Shown: positions 9,155-19,141 of the stretch, piece after piece
Layout of the letters: every line of letters starts with the position of its first letter
Position numbering within the stretch: the first letter of the stretch is position 1
NCBI GenBank assembly: GCA_965226865.1
Contig: CBDDEH010000004.1
Span: forward strand, 1,946,096-2,010,095
Reading direction: 5' to 3'
DNA from: CBDDEH01 sp965226865
GTDB taxonomy: Bacteria; Chloroflexota; Dehalococcoidia; Lucifugimonadales; JAGWBF01
DNA length: 64,000 nucleotides
Notes under the pieces: generated by a model
The model's database searches: none
Told to the model about the DNA's origin: nothing
Seen by the model: only the letters and a program-made list of their open reading frames with translations
Translations under genes and position numbers: made by a program

Positions 9155-10834
9155 TTATTTCAGCTTGTTGGCGATCATCGCATCGGCAAGGGGGCTACGT
9201 ACCGACCTGATGACAACATTAACCAGGGACGGTTTCTCTGATTCCGTGGCCCGTTCGATGGCGGGAACTATGCCTTCTGCTTTTTCGACGTACTCACCGT
9301 GGCCTCCAAGGGCCTCCACAACTTTGTCGTACCTGACCGACCTGAGGTCGGTGGCAACTGCTCTGCCGTAATAAGCAAGCTGGAAGTTGCGGTCTATTCC
9401 CCAGAGACTGTCGTTCCCTAGGATGGCAGTAAAGGGGATGTTGTGACGTATCGCGGTGTCGTATTCCATGCCATAGAAGCCGAATGAGCCGTCACCGATA
9501 AACAGCAGCACTCTGGCATCGGGTCGGGCCAGCTTCGCCGCCATGGCGTACGGTATCCCACATCCAAGCTGGCTGAGGGGCCCCAGACGCATCCATCGTC
9601 CCAGCCCTCTCGCCGGCAGGTAGGACCTACCCCATTGGACATAGTCACCGCCATCGAATATAAGAATCGTATTGCCATCCGCCAGGCCCTTGAGCTCCTT
9701 GAAGACTCGGATGGGGTGTAAGGGGAGGTCGTCGGTTGCGTTGCTCTCCAGGTCTTCGATCCACTTTCGGCGGTCCTCTCTTAGGGTATCCAGCCACGGA
9801 GAAAGGCGTCCCTGGTCCCACTTCCGGACTTTGGCTGCCACCTCAAGCTGCCGTACCACGGCACCAATGTCGCCCACTACTCCCAAAGAAACGCCCCGGT
9901 TTCTTCCGATCTCCGTTGGTTCCGGATCTACCTGAATCAAATTGGCGTCCGGATGGAAGAATGGGGAATGTCCGAAGCTATACCGAAAATCCAATCGCTT
10001 GCCCAGCAGAAGCACCACATCGGCTTCACTGAAGCGCCTGGCGGCACCATTGATCGCTCTATCTGCGTAACCGAAGCAAAGAGGATGGTCGTCGGAGATC
10101 AGGCCACGAGCCTGCTCTATCGTAAAAACAGGCAAACCGGAAACTTCTATGAACTCCTCGAGGACAGCCGGCGGGAGAGAATATCGGGCCGGGTTTGCCA
10201 CCACGACGACAGGGCGCTCGGCTCCATTCAGCAGAGCGATCGCTTCCTGGATCAGCTTTGGATCGCCTTCGGACCGGCCACGGGTGCGATATTCGCCTGG
10301 GTTGTATCTTGGCAGCTCATCTTCGGATGCGACCTGCTCTTGAATGTCTAGGGGCACGGTCAAATGGACGGGGCCGGGCCGGCCAGACAGCGCGGTACGA
10401 AACGCCCTTGAAACAAAGTCGGGTATTCTTCGGCGGTCATGGACCAGCCATGAGCCCTTGGTCACTGGAGCTGCCATTTCGACCTGGTCGATCTCCTGGA
10501 ACGAGTACATGCCCTTCAGTGAAAGGGGGCTCGAGCCACTGATGAAAATCACGGGGCTCTCCGCAGTATAAACGTTGGGAAGAGCCGATATGGCATTGGA
10601 GAAGCCCGGGCCTCCCGTGAAAAGAGCCACGGCAGGCTCGCCTGTCACCCTCGCCCAAGCATCGGCCATGTGCATAGCCGCAGCCTCGTGGCGCGTGTCT
10701 ATAAACTCTATACCCTCGTCCTCCGCAGCATCGACCAGGGGAAGAATGGTATCCCCCACCAGGGTGAAGATCTTCTTTATACCTTCGAGTTTCAAGGCAC
10801 GCACCATTAGGTGAGCGCCGGTTAGTTTGGCCAT
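9155..10834 (-). CDS. Thiamine-diphosphate-dependent enzyme, acetolactate synthase/oxalyl-CoA decarboxylase-like
   Basis: A 559-residue protein with the three-domain layout of the ThDP superfamily: N-terminal PYR domain with the activating glutamate (TRHEAAAMHMADAWAR), central domain with a possible nucleotide fold, and C-terminal PP domain with the GDG...N motif (about 445-479, FIGDGSFGFYG and GNDSLWG). The substrate is unclear: acetolactate synthase, oxalyl-CoA decarboxylase and 2-hydroxyacyl-CoA lyase are all possible. Two CaiB/BaiF CoA-transferases lie 4 kb away, which would fit oxalyl- or hydroxyacyl-CoA chemistry. It lies 33 bases after modC on the same strand, so it may belong to the mod operon. 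Confidence 0.82.
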   Translation of the reverse strand: MAKLTGAHLMVRALKLEGIKKIFTLVGDTILPLVDAAEDEGIEFIDTRHEAAAMHMADAWARVTGEPAVALFTGGPGFSNAISALPNVYTAESPVIFISGSSPLSLKGMYSFQEIDQVEMAAPVTKGSWLVHDRRRIPDFVSRAFRTALSGRPGPVHLTVPLDIQEQVASEDELPRYNPGEYRTRGRSEGDPKLIQEAIALLNGAERPVVVVANPARYSLPPAVLEEFIEVSGLPVFTIEQARGLISDDHPLCFGYADRAINGAARRFSEADVVLLLGKRLDFRYSFGHSPFFHPDANLIQVDPEPTEIGRNRGVSLGVVGDIGAVVRQLEVAAKVRKWDQGRLSPWLDTLREDRRKWIEDLESNATDDLPLHPIRVFKELKGLADGNTILIFDGGDYVQWGRSYLPARGLGRWMRLGPLSQLGCGIPYAMAAKLARPDARVLLFIGDGSFGFYGMEYDTAIRHNIPFTAILGNDSLWGIDRNFQLAYYGRAVATDLRSVRYDKVVEALGGHGEYVEKAEGIVPAIERATESEKPSLVNVVIRSVRSPLADAMIANKLK

Positions 10835-10867
10835 TTATTCTCCTTTTAGCCGATGCTCAAGCGCTTT

Positions 10868-11956
10868 TTAATTAAGGACGATGATAGAGCTCGACTTCAT
10901 GACCAGGAACACCTCTTGGCCTTCGGACAGTGCCAGAGAATCCAGTGCTTCAGATGTGATCTCTACCACCAGCAAGACACCAACATCAGCGTAAACAACC
11001 ACTTTGTTACCGATTCGGTGCAGCCCGTCTATACGAGCTCTGAGCAGGTTCCGAGCGCTTATACGAGAAGGTTCGTCGACGGCTATTATTATGTCCCCAG
11101 CCCTGACGGCAATGGATATTGTATCTCCGATAGCAATATCTTGTGGGACAGTGGGCAGCCACAGAAGGCTATCTCCCAATTTGGCGCCGGCGAGGCCTTC
11201 TCCCGTTTCATGGACCAGTTCAACATCAAGCAGGTTCTCGAGGCCTCCTGTGTCGATCACGGAGTGAACGAACGGTTCGAGAATTACTTTCCTGGGCTCG
11301 GCGAAGGCTAGCTGTTTCCCACCGGAAATAACAAGGGCCCGGTCGGCGATGGCCAGAACCTCCGAGATTGAGTGGGAAACATAAACTATCGGGATGCCGA
11401 ACTCTCGGCGCATGCCTTTGAGATATCTGAGAATCTTACCACGTAGCCCCATATCCAGCGAACCCAGAGGCTCATCCATCAACAACAATTGGGGTGAAGT
11501 GGCCACCGCGCGGGCCAGAGCGACCCTCTGGCGTTCTCCCGCCGACAAGTTGGCTGGACGGCGGTCTAGGAGAGGTCCCAACTCAAGCAAATCCACCAAT
11601 TTCTCGGGCTGTACCTTCCTGCGGTCGGTAGGTGTCATGTCAAACCCGTACCTGATATTGGCCCCTACGGTCTGGTGTGGGAAGAGCAGGCCATCCTGGA
11701 ACACATAACCCAGCCTTCGTTTTTCCGGCTTCAGGTTGAGCTTCCTCGAACTGGAAAACAGTGGCGTACCTTCGAGGATTATCTCTCCCTGGTCAGGGTT
11801 GTCGAGTCCGGCAATACAGTTGAGCACAGTGGTCTTGCCGCTGCCTGAAGGGCCGAAAACGGCAGTGACGCCCGGAGGGAAAGTTGCCTCAACCTTCAGG
11901 TTAAAACCCGGATAGCTCTTGGTCAGCCTTAACTCCAGAACGGCGTTGTGGTTCAT
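10868..11956 (-). CDS. modC: Molybdate-type ABC transporter ATP-binding protein
   Basis: ATPase subunit that drives oxyanion import. Walker A is at residues 35-42 (GPSGSGKT), the ABC signature at 137-141 (LSAGE) and Walker B at 157-163 (LLLMDEP). The C-terminal ~130 residues contain TOBE-like segments (NLLRARIDGLHRIGNKVVVY), typical for ModC and other oxyanion importers. The order modA-modB-modC on the same strand supports molybdate or tungstate transport. The distinction between molybdate and tungstate cannot be made from sequence alone. Confidence 0.87.
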   Translation of the reverse strand: MNHNAVLELRLTKSYPGFNLKVEATFPPGVTAVFGPSGSGKTTVLNCIAGLDNPDQGEIILEGTPLFSSSRKLNLKPEKRRLGYVFQDGLLFPHQTVGANIRYGFDMTPTDRRKVQPEKLVDLLELGPLLDRRPANLSAGERQRVALARAVATSPQLLLMDEPLGSLDMGLRGKILRYLKGMRREFGIPIVYVSHSISEVLAIADRALVISGGKQLAFAEPRKVILEPFVHSVIDTGGLENLLDVELVHETGEGLAGAKLGDSLLWLPTVPQDIAIGDTISIAVRAGDIIIAVDEPSRISARNLLRARIDGLHRIGNKVVVYADVGVLLVVEITSEALDSLALSEGQEVFLVMKSSSIIVLN

Positions 11957-11974
11957 GCACCTACTGGGCCCGCA

Positions 11975-12646
11975 TCAAATTACCGCTCGCCGAGCGAGAT
12001 ATCTATGCGCGGTCAGAGCAACGAAAGCGAGTATCAGGGAAGCAACGATAAGCCTTACCGCAGCGGCATCGTCCCCTACTTGAATACGGTTGAAGATGAA
12101 CAGGGGCATTGTCTGAGTCTTTCCCGGGATATTGCCCGCGACGACTATGGTGGCACCGAACTCGCCCAGGCCTCGGGCAAAGGCCAGCACGGCCGCTGCC
12201 AGAATGCCCCTGTGCGCAAGGGGCACGGTAACGGTATAGAAGGTTTTCAGAGGTCCAGCCCCAAGGCTCCGTGCCGCTGATTCTAGCCTGTGGTCCACGC
12301 TCGACATCGCAATCTCTATGGTCCTGACCATCAACGGTAAAGAAACAAGGCCGGCTGCCAAAGCCGCAGTCACCCATGTGAAAACAGCGTCTACACCGAA
12401 CAAGTCATGAAGCACGCCTCCTATAGGGCCATTTCTGCCCAAGAGGAGCAAAAGGGCGTATCCCGTTACTACCGGAGGCAGAACCAGCGGGAAGGAGACC
12501 AAAGTATCAAGGATCGCCTTTCCGCGCATGGAAGATTTGGCCAGCAGCCAGCCAATCAACAAAGCAATAGGCAGTCCTATGACCGTGCCAACGGCGGCCA
12601 CTTGCAGGGATAGGGCAATCACTTGAAGTTCGTCGGAAGAGATCAC
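11975..12646 (-). CDS. modB: Molybdate ABC transporter permease
   Basis: Inner-membrane permease of 223 residues with about five transmembrane segments. The EAA coupling loop that contacts the ATPase is visible (ARSLGAGPLKTFYTVTVPLA), and the motif FARGLGEFGATIVVAGN is typical for ModB. It is 18 bases upstream of modC and 100 bases downstream of modA, consistent with one operon. Confidence 0.88.
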   Translation of the reverse strand: MISSDELQVIALSLQVAAVGTVIGLPIALLIGWLLAKSSMRGKAILDTLVSFPLVLPPVVTGYALLLLLGRNGPIGGVLHDLFGVDAVFTWVTAALAAGLVSLPLMVRTIEIAMSSVDHRLESAARSLGAGPLKTFYTVTVPLAHRGILAAAVLAFARGLGEFGATIVVAGNIPGKTQTMPLFIFNRIQVGDDAAAVRLIVASLILAFVALTAHRYLARRAVI

Positions 12647-12746
12647 GTGCTTACTCTCCTGGGTTGTGTTTCCGGGCCATGGACCGAATCCCGATTAGAT
12701 CAGGACTCATATTATCAGGAGAAGGGCAAGGGGGAAACGGATACGA

Positions 12747-13508
12747 TCATTCAGTCGCGGTTACAAAGCCGTGCTCGTGGAATATTTTCCGCGCCGCGAC
12801 ACCCTCGAGAAAATCCAAGAACCTGATCGCCACCTCCCTGTTCGAGGAGCGCTTCACAAGAGCCGCCGGATATAGTATCGGCGAGTGACTGGTTTCCGGA
12901 AAGGAGTCGATAACAGCCATCTCGTCACTCACAACGGTATCAGTCACGTAGACGATCCCCAGGTCGGCGTTGCCGCTTTCCACGTAACCAAGTGCCACAC
13001 GAACGTCGAGGCCAAAGACCAGCCGCGATTTGACCTGCTCCCACAGGCTCAAGTTCTGTAGCGCCTCCCTGGCATACGAGCCAGCCGGGGCCAGATCTGG
13101 GTCTGCGATGGCGATGCGAGCGTCGATTCCGGTCAGGTCTTCTATCGAATTGATCTCGAGATTTTTCCGGTTGTTGAGACCTCCGACCAGCACTAACCGA
13201 TTGGTCAACAGATCGACTCTTGTATCCGGAACGATCCGATCGTCATCTTGAAGGATGTCCATAGGCTGAGTGCCAGCCGATAAATAGATATCTGCCGGCG
13301 CCCCACGTTTTATTTGCTGTGCCAAGGCTACGGAGCCTCCAAAGTTGAATACGACGTTGATCTCCTCTTCTTGAGCAAACTGCTCACCCAGACGTTCCAT
13401 CACATCCGTAAGGCTGGCAGCGGCGAAGACGAGGATTTCCTCCTGCTCTCTCTTGCCGCAAGAAACTACTAGCAGCAGGATAACCGGGATAAGAATAAAG
13501 ATGCGCAT
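12747..13508 (-). CDS. modA: Molybdate-binding lipoprotein
   Basis: Solute-binding component of 253 residues. The N-terminal hydrophobic stretch ends in a lipobox-like LLLVVSCG, so it is probably a membrane-anchored lipoprotein, as expected for a monoderm. The oxyanion-binding fold signature VFAAASLTDVMERLGEQF and the following GSVALAQQIKRGAPADIYLS are characteristic of ModA. It is the first gene of the mod operon. Confidence 0.88.
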   Translation of the reverse strand: MRIFILIPVILLLVVSCGKREQEEILVFAAASLTDVMERLGEQFAQEEEINVVFNFGGSVALAQQIKRGAPADIYLSAGTQPMDILQDDDRIVPDTRVDLLTNRLVLVGGLNNRKNLEINSIEDLTGIDARIAIADPDLAPAGSYAREALQNLSLWEQVKSRLVFGLDVRVALGYVESGNADLGIVYVTDTVVSDEMAVIDSFPETSHSPILYPAALVKRSSNREVAIRFLDFLEGVAARKIFHEHGFVTATE

Positions 13509-13533
13509 TTAAGCAGACCAACGAGGTAGTCGG

Positions 13534-14811
13534 TCAGGGCATTTTGAGAATGGGGGCGAAGGCCTGATCCAACTGTTCCGATGTCATTTTCCCAACCTCC
13601 ATAAGCCTGGCCCGCATTTCGCTATCCTCCAGGTCCCGTTTCTCCAGCCGTATCATGTATTTACGGGCCACCTTATAGTGATCAGAGTTAATATCCACTA
13701 AGCGGACACGGGTCCGGCCGGTGGCCGGGTCCATCAGTTCGTCATAGGGAAGGATGCGCAGGTCACCCCCCTCAAGGCAGACGATCCCACCGTCTTTGAG
13801 GCGCTCGTCGTTGTTTTCGGCCAGCAGAAATCTGACCGCACCGTTGCCCAACGTACGGGTATAGTCGATGTCGAACGGTATAGGTTGAGCGCAGCGCAAA
13901 GCATACCCTACGGAGACTTCCACCGTTTTGACCTTGTCGCCGCGGGCCTCGAACCGGCGCTGGACCTCCCGTCGCAAGATGGAGGGCAGCGGTATCTCTC
14001 CCAGACGGATGTGCCCGTAGGGGTCGTACTCCACCTCCACACCGGGCATCTTGGCAAGCTCATCCGGGTCTAGCCTCTCTCCGATGCCCTCCGCGATGAC
14101 GACTACGCCGTCCTCTCGTCCCATAGTGCGCCGTTTTAAGATCGCGCCTTCGAGGACGCTGCAAACGTCGTTTATGCTGACTCGGTCCCCTGGGAACTCC
14201 TCCGGGATAAGGGTCATGGTAGCGCGGCGGCTTTGCATATCCCAAGAGCTAGATGTCCGGCGCCCCGGCCCATAACGACTACGAAGTACCAACAGTTGGT
14301 AGTACGAGAATCCTCCATCACATTCAGAACGAGCTCCGTGCCCAAGTGCCGGGCAGTCTCGAAACCGAATGTCGGAATGCCCCAGGAAGGGGCAGGTCAT
14401 TGTCGATTGTTTTGGGTATCTGGGCGAAGCGAACAGCGCCCTTCGAAGCTCTCACGACTCCGAATCCTCCCTGGCGGTGTCGTCTCCGCCGATAACAACC
14501 ATGTAGCCTATTCCCAACTCTTTAAGGGATTGGACTGTTCGCTCAAGGTCTTCCGGCTTCTTTGTCGGGTTGGCTTGCGAGGTACGAAGAATGGAGCCTC
14601 CCTGGAAATGGATGCGGGAGACATCCGGTATATCCAATGAGCGCACCTGGTCTAATTGGCCCTTCATGAGGTGCTCGAACCCGTCCAATATGCCCACCAC
14701 TTCCAGGCCTGAGTTGATTGCTTCGATGGTGGCAGCGCTGATTGCGCTGTTGATTCCTGGTGCAGGGCCGCCGCCCACCAGGATGCCTAACCGCCCTTTA
14801 CCAGCGCTCAT
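13534..14811 (-). pseudogene. pfkA: 6-phosphofructokinase, broken by three frameshifts
   Basis: Glycolytic kinase (ATP- or PPi-dependent). The N-terminal part starts at 14811 with GILVGGGPAPGINSAI and runs to GGDDTA near 14470. The reading frame then changes three times: near 14465, near 14385 (after QIPKTIDNDLPLPG) and near 14225 (before TLIPEEFPGD), after which the C-terminal ~225 residues are open to 13534. All family blocks are present in order, so the gene is otherwise full length. Three single-base indels within 250 bases suggest either recent inactivation or a locally poor consensus. It lies upstream of modA on the same strand. Confidence 0.83.
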
Positions 14812-14942
14812 TTCCTACATCCTTTGTACTGGGTTACGCGGTACGAACCCATTTGTCTGTCTGGACACATTATTCTTGATAACCACCCTCCAACACAAGG
14901 AGCAATTCCTGGAAATAGCAGGCAATTGAGAGCGACTCGTCT

Positions 14943-16310
14943 ATGGAGTACAATCCAAAGGTCTCAAACCACGGAGAGGACATTACTCTGCCACGACCTC
15001 TTGATGGCATACGGATCGTAGACTTCACCTGGATCCGGGCTGGACCCTGGGCCAACCGCTGGCTGGGTGCTCTGGGCGCAGACATCATCAAGATCGAGTG
15101 GCCTGAGCGTCCGGATGTAATCCGTAACTACCCCTTTACAATGCCTAAGGAGATCGGGCCCGGCCTGAACTCCAGCGGCCAGTTCAACGAGTCCAACGCC
15201 AACAAGCGTGGTATCAGCCTCAACGTACGCTCCCCTAAAGGCTTCGAACTCCTGAAGCGGCTCATCGGTTCCTCAGACGTCGTCGTCGAGAACTTCAGCT
15301 CGAGGATAATGCAAAACTGGGGCCTGGGTTACGCCGATATGGAAAAAATAAGACCAGGAATCATTTACGTCTCGATGGCCGGGTTCGGTCATACTGGTCC
15401 CAGCCACCATTATGTTTCCATGGGTGCTACCGCTCAGGCCATTTCGGGATTGACCTTCCAGTCAGGGCTACCAGGAGTTCAGCCGGCGGGCTGGGGTTGG
15501 TCCTATTTGGACGACATGGGCGGTCTGTACGGCGCGATATGTCTGGTCACTGCCCTTCACCACAGGGAGCGGACAGGGAAGGGACAGCACGTGGACCTGT
15601 CGCAGGTCGCCAACGGAATTACGCTGCAGGGTGCTGCCTTCCTGGACAGGACAGTAAACCGACGGCCCTCACACAGGGAAGGATTCCCCCCTGGCAATCG
15701 CACGGTGTGGCCCGGTGCACCCAAGCTCAACAACTACCGGGGGCCCATCGCGGCACCCCACAACGCATACCGCACCGCGGGCGGCGGCTATAACGACTGG
15801 TGCACCATCGTCTGCCTCTCCGACGAGGAGTGGCAAAAGCTTGTGGGGGTCATGGGCAACCCCAGGTGGGCCGCCGACATCAGGTTCTCCACGGTCGGTG
15901 ACCGCATCGACAACCAGGAGGAGATGGACAGGGGTATAGAGGAATGGACCCTGACCCTGGACAAGTATGAGGTCATGGCCAGGTGCCAGGACGTGGGGGT
16001 GAGGGCCATGCCGGTGCAGGATGCCCAGGACATAGTGGAACACGATGCCCAACTCAAGGCCAGAGACGTGTGTACCGTGTTGGACCATCCCCTGCTGGGC
16101 GAGAGGAGGTTCCAGAACGCCCCCTTCAGGATGAGCAAGACACCTCCCAAGATGCACTCCTCCGCCCCCATGATAGGCCAGCACACCCGGGAGGTGCTGG
16201 AGGAGGTGCTGGGACTGGACATAGAGGAGATAAGGGAGGGGTTTGAGGACGGTACCTTCTGGCCCACCACCATGCCCAAGTACCCCTACCTCGAGGAGTC
16301 GTTGAGATGA
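14943..16310 (+). CDS. CaiB/BaiF family III CoA-transferase
   Basis: Transfers CoA between carboxylic acids through an aspartyl-CoA thioester. The 455-residue protein has the family N-terminus (LGALGADIIKIEWPERPD), the NKRGISLNVRSPKG motif and a GLGYADMEKIRPGIIYVSM block; the catalytic Asp is expected in the YLDDMGGLYGA stretch. The substrate is unknown. It overlaps the next CoA-transferase by four bases (ATGA), implying a two-subunit enzyme or consecutive steps. Arginine codon use changes to mostly AGG from about 15.83 kb to the end, unlike its first two thirds. Confidence 0.87.
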   Translation: MEYNPKVSNHGEDITLPRPLDGIRIVDFTWIRAGPWANRWLGALGADIIKIEWPERPDVIRNYPFTMPKEIGPGLNSSGQFNESNANKRGISLNVRSPKGFELLKRLIGSSDVVVENFSSRIMQNWGLGYADMEKIRPGIIYVSMAGFGHTGPSHHYVSMGATAQAISGLTFQSGLPGVQPAGWGWSYLDDMGGLYGAICLVTALHHRERTGKGQHVDLSQVANGITLQGAAFLDRTVNRRPSHREGFPPGNRTVWPGAPKLNNYRGPIAAPHNAYRTAGGGYNDWCTIVCLSDEEWQKLVGVMGNPRWAADIRFSTVGDRIDNQEEMDRGIEEWTLTLDKYEVMARCQDVGVRAMPVQDAQDIVEHDAQLKARDVCTVLDHPLLGERRFQNAPFRMSKTPPKMHSSAPMIGQHTREVLEEVLGLDIEEIREGFEDGTFWPTTMPKYPYLEESLR

Positions 16311-17569
16311 CGCAGGAGCCTACCCCCCATGGGCCCCTGTCGGGGCTGAGGGTGCTGGAGATGGCCGACGAGAAGGGGCAGTTCTGCGGGAAGCTGATGG
16401 GAGACCTGGGTGCCGACGTGATCAAGATAGAGCCCCCCGGTGGGGAACGTACCCGCTCCGTGGGCCCCTTCCTGGACGACATACCACATCCCGATAGGAG
16501 CCTGTACTTCTGGCACTACAACACCTCAAAGAGGGGGATAACCCTGGACCTGAATACCGGGGATGGGCGGGAGCTGTTCAAGGGGCTGGTGGCCACAGCC
16601 GACGTGGTGCTGGAGACCAGACCTCCGGGGTACCTCCCTGGTCTCGGCTTGGGGTATGAGGAGCTGAGCGCCATCAACCCCAGGCTGATCATGTGCTCGC
16701 TGACTCCCTTTGGGCAGACCGGGCCTTGGAGGGACTACCTGGCTTCTGACCTGGTGCACATGGCTGGGGGTGGGCAGATGGCCTCCTGTGGGTATGAGGA
16801 CGATGACGTCCCCGATGCTCCTCCCATAGCGCCGGGCACTGGAGCCGCCTGGCATATATCCAACTACCACACCTGTCTGGCCATCGTTTCCGCCATTTTT
16901 TACCGAGACATCAGCGGAGAAGGACAATACATCGATGCCTCAATGCACGAGGCTTGCGTCCACGGCACTGAAATAGCGATACCGATGTACGTCTACGAGG
17001 GGCGTACAGTCCGCCGTAACACGGGACGGTCAGGGGTTCCCGACCCGATCCCTAAAGCTCAGGTGCGTTGTAAGGACGGCAAATGGCTCAACGTCAACAG
17101 GCTGGCCAGCCGCATGACGCCCACGCACCTCACGGCTCTGTCGGATTGGATGGATGAGTACGGATTCGCTAACGACCTGAAGGACGAGAAATACCAGGAC
17201 ACGGAGACTATTCAGAAAGACATCTCACACATTGACGCCCTGTTTCAGGAGTTCATCAAGCGGGTCCCCCAGGACGAGGCCTATCACGGAGGGCAGGCTA
17301 GAGACTTCACCTGGGGCGCAGTCAGGACCATGGAGGAGATCGAAACGGACGACCATTTCCAGGAGCTAGGCTTCTTCGTGGAAGTGGATCACCCTGAGTT
17401 GGGGAATGGCTTCACCTATCCGGGAGCACCCGCAATATACAGCGAAGCACAATGGAATATATCGCGAAGGGCTCCACTGGTGGGCGAACACGACGAAGAG
17501 GTCTATTGCCGAGATCTGGGCCTGTCCAAACAGGATCTGCTAGCCCTCGAAGAAGCCGGTGTGGTTTAG
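16307..17569 (+). CDS. CaiB/BaiF family III CoA-transferase, second subunit or paralogue
   Basis: Second family III CoA-transferase (420 residues), with LMGDLGADVIKIEPPGGERT, the NTSKRGITLDLNTGDG motif and PRLIMCSLTPFGQTGPW. It is a distant paralogue of its upstream partner and translationally coupled to it. The first ~180 codons share the AGG/GGG-rich codon use of the upstream gene's 3' end, whereas the rest (after about 16.86 kb) returns to the local style, so a recombination tract may span the gene boundary. The substrate is not deducible. Confidence 0.87.
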   Translation: MTQEPTPHGPLSGLRVLEMADEKGQFCGKLMGDLGADVIKIEPPGGERTRSVGPFLDDIPHPDRSLYFWHYNTSKRGITLDLNTGDGRELFKGLVATADVVLETRPPGYLPGLGLGYEELSAINPRLIMCSLTPFGQTGPWRDYLASDLVHMAGGGQMASCGYEDDDVPDAPPIAPGTGAAWHISNYHTCLAIVSAIFYRDISGEGQYIDASMHEACVHGTEIAIPMYVYEGRTVRRNTGRSGVPDPIPKAQVRCKDGKWLNVNRLASRMTPTHLTALSDWMDEYGFANDLKDEKYQDTETIQKDISHIDALFQEFIKRVPQDEAYHGGQARDFTWGAVRTMEEIETDDHFQELGFFVEVDHPELGNGFTYPGAPAIYSEAQWNISRRAPLVGEHDEEVYCRDLGLSKQDLLALEEAGVV

Positions 17570-17689
17570 GCTCGTAACCGGCTGGTCAGTTGCGCAATCG
17601 CTAGAATGTCAGTATCATCTCTCCCCACATCCGTATTAGCCGTTTGGCCGTAGTTTCACTGGAGAATTGATGAGTAGGGAGCAACCAGA

Positions 17690-18598
17690 TTGAATATCCG
17701 GATTTGGATTGGCACGGCCATTATTCTTGGTATTTTGGGTATGGCATGCGGAAACGGCCCTTCAGCCACAACTACATCAGTATCCTCAGGGGAGCAGATC
17801 GTCTTCCACTCCAACCGGGACGGTAACCACGAAATATACGTCATGGAATCCGAAGGCTCCAATCAGACCCGCCTCACGTTCAACGACGCCGACGACCGAT
17901 GGGCCGCATGGTCTCCGGACGGCTCTAAAATAGCCTTCAGCTCAGATCGGAGCGGCAACTGGGAAGTGTATCTGATGGACCCTGACGGCTCCAATCAAAT
18001 TAATTTAACCAACCACCCAGGTTTGGACACGTCTCCCAAATGGTCGCCCGACGGGTCTAAGATAGCTTTCATATCTGGAAGGAATCGTAGCAGAGAAGTC
18101 TACCTAATGGACGCCGACGGCTCCAATCAAATCAACCTCACCGGTCACCGGGCGCTCGACAGCTCGCCGGCCTGGTCGCCTGATGGCTCCAAAATCGTCT
18201 TCAACTCGGACAGGGACAGGGCCGTGGAGCTGTACGCTATGAACATCGACGGCTCCAACCAAACCGGGTTGACATCCAATCAAGCCGACGACCGTACCCC
18301 GGCCTGGTCGCCCGACGGAAGTAAGATCCTCTTAGCCACGGCGAGAGAAGTAGACCGGCGTGGCAGTTCCTCGTTGGCTATATACGTTATGGACCCCGAT
18401 GGCTCCAATGTAAGGCCCTTGCCGACCCCGGCCCTCGGCAACTCCCCAGCCTGGTCGCCCGACGGCTCTAAAATCGCGTTTACGACCAACGTGGATGGCA
18501 ACATTGAGATATACGTGATGAACGCGGACGGCTCCAATCAGACTCGTCTGACCAACACCGAATCTGCCATCGACGGGGCTCCAGACTGGCGCCCATGA
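17690..18598 (+). CDS. TolB-like beta-propeller lipoprotein
   Basis: Exported lipoprotein of 302 residues. I use the TTG at 17690 because a GGGAG ribosome site lies eight bases upstream and the product then starts with a signal peptide ending in the lipobox LGMAC. The mature part consists of six PD40/TolB-type repeats of about 42 residues, each with the pattern W-SPDGSKIAF and a DGSNQ-x-x-LT turn. Such propellers bind protein or carbohydrate partners; no Tol-Pal genes are present, so no Tol function is implied. The next gene overlaps by four bases. Confidence 0.83.
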   Translation: MNIRIWIGTAIILGILGMACGNGPSATTTSVSSGEQIVFHSNRDGNHEIYVMESEGSNQTRLTFNDADDRWAAWSPDGSKIAFSSDRSGNWEVYLMDPDGSNQINLTNHPGLDTSPKWSPDGSKIAFISGRNRSREVYLMDADGSNQINLTGHRALDSSPAWSPDGSKIVFNSDRDRAVELYAMNIDGSNQTGLTSNQADDRTPAWSPDGSKILLATAREVDRRGSSSLAIYVMDPDGSNVRPLPTPALGNSPAWSPDGSKIAFTTNVDGNIEIYVMNADGSNQTRLTNTESAIDGAPDWRP

Positions 18599-19068
18599 AT
18601 CGAAGGCGCCGGCCAAATGCCTGGCTACTGCCCCTCTATAAACTCCCCGTATGGTTGTATCGTCTCAAGTTTGGTTGGCTGCTGAGCAGCCGTTTTCTGA
18701 TGATTACTCACCTAGGCCGTACCACAGGAAAACGCCACTATATCGTGGTAGAAGTAGCCAGGTACGACAAGGCTAAGGACGAATACATAGCGATGTCCGG
18801 ATACGGCGAAGACTCGGACTGGTACCGAAATTTGCAAATGTCCCCTGCCGTGGAAATCCATGTTGGACGCCGGAGATTTACCCCAAACCAGCGCTTCCTG
18901 GCTCCTGAAGAAGTCCATAACGAATTCGTAGAATATGAGCGCCGCCATCGTTTGACCGCCCGCACGCTCTCAAAGCACCTCAACGCCCCATACGACGGCT
19001 CAGAAGAGCAACGGCACGACCTGACCGCGGCTTTACGAATGGTCGCGTTTTCACCTTCCAAGTCTTAA
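18595..19068 (+). CDS. Deazaflavin (F420)-dependent nitroreductase/DDN-family protein
   Basis: A 157-residue protein with the DDN-family pattern: THLGRTTGKRHYIVVEVARY, then SGYGEDSDWYRNLQMSP and an IHVGRRRF strand. Members bind F420 or related cofactors and reduce diverse substrates; physiological substrates are mostly unknown. The hydrophobic N-terminus (LLPLYKLPVWLYRL) may form a membrane-proximal helix as in mycobacterial Ddn. The ATGA overlap with the TolB-like gene suggests co-translation, though a joint function is not obvious. Confidence 0.82.
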   Translation: MNRRRRPNAWLLPLYKLPVWLYRLKFGWLLSSRFLMITHLGRTTGKRHYIVVEVARYDKAKDEYIAMSGYGEDSDWYRNLQMSPAVEIHVGRRRFTPNQRFLAPEEVHNEFVEYERRHRLTARTLSKHLNAPYDGSEEQRHDLTAALRMVAFSPSKS

Positions 19069-19141
19069 CAACCCTGAACGCGTGCTATGGTTTAATGCGA
19101 ATAGAGGGAAGTGCAAAACTCCAAAAACTACCGAGCAGATA

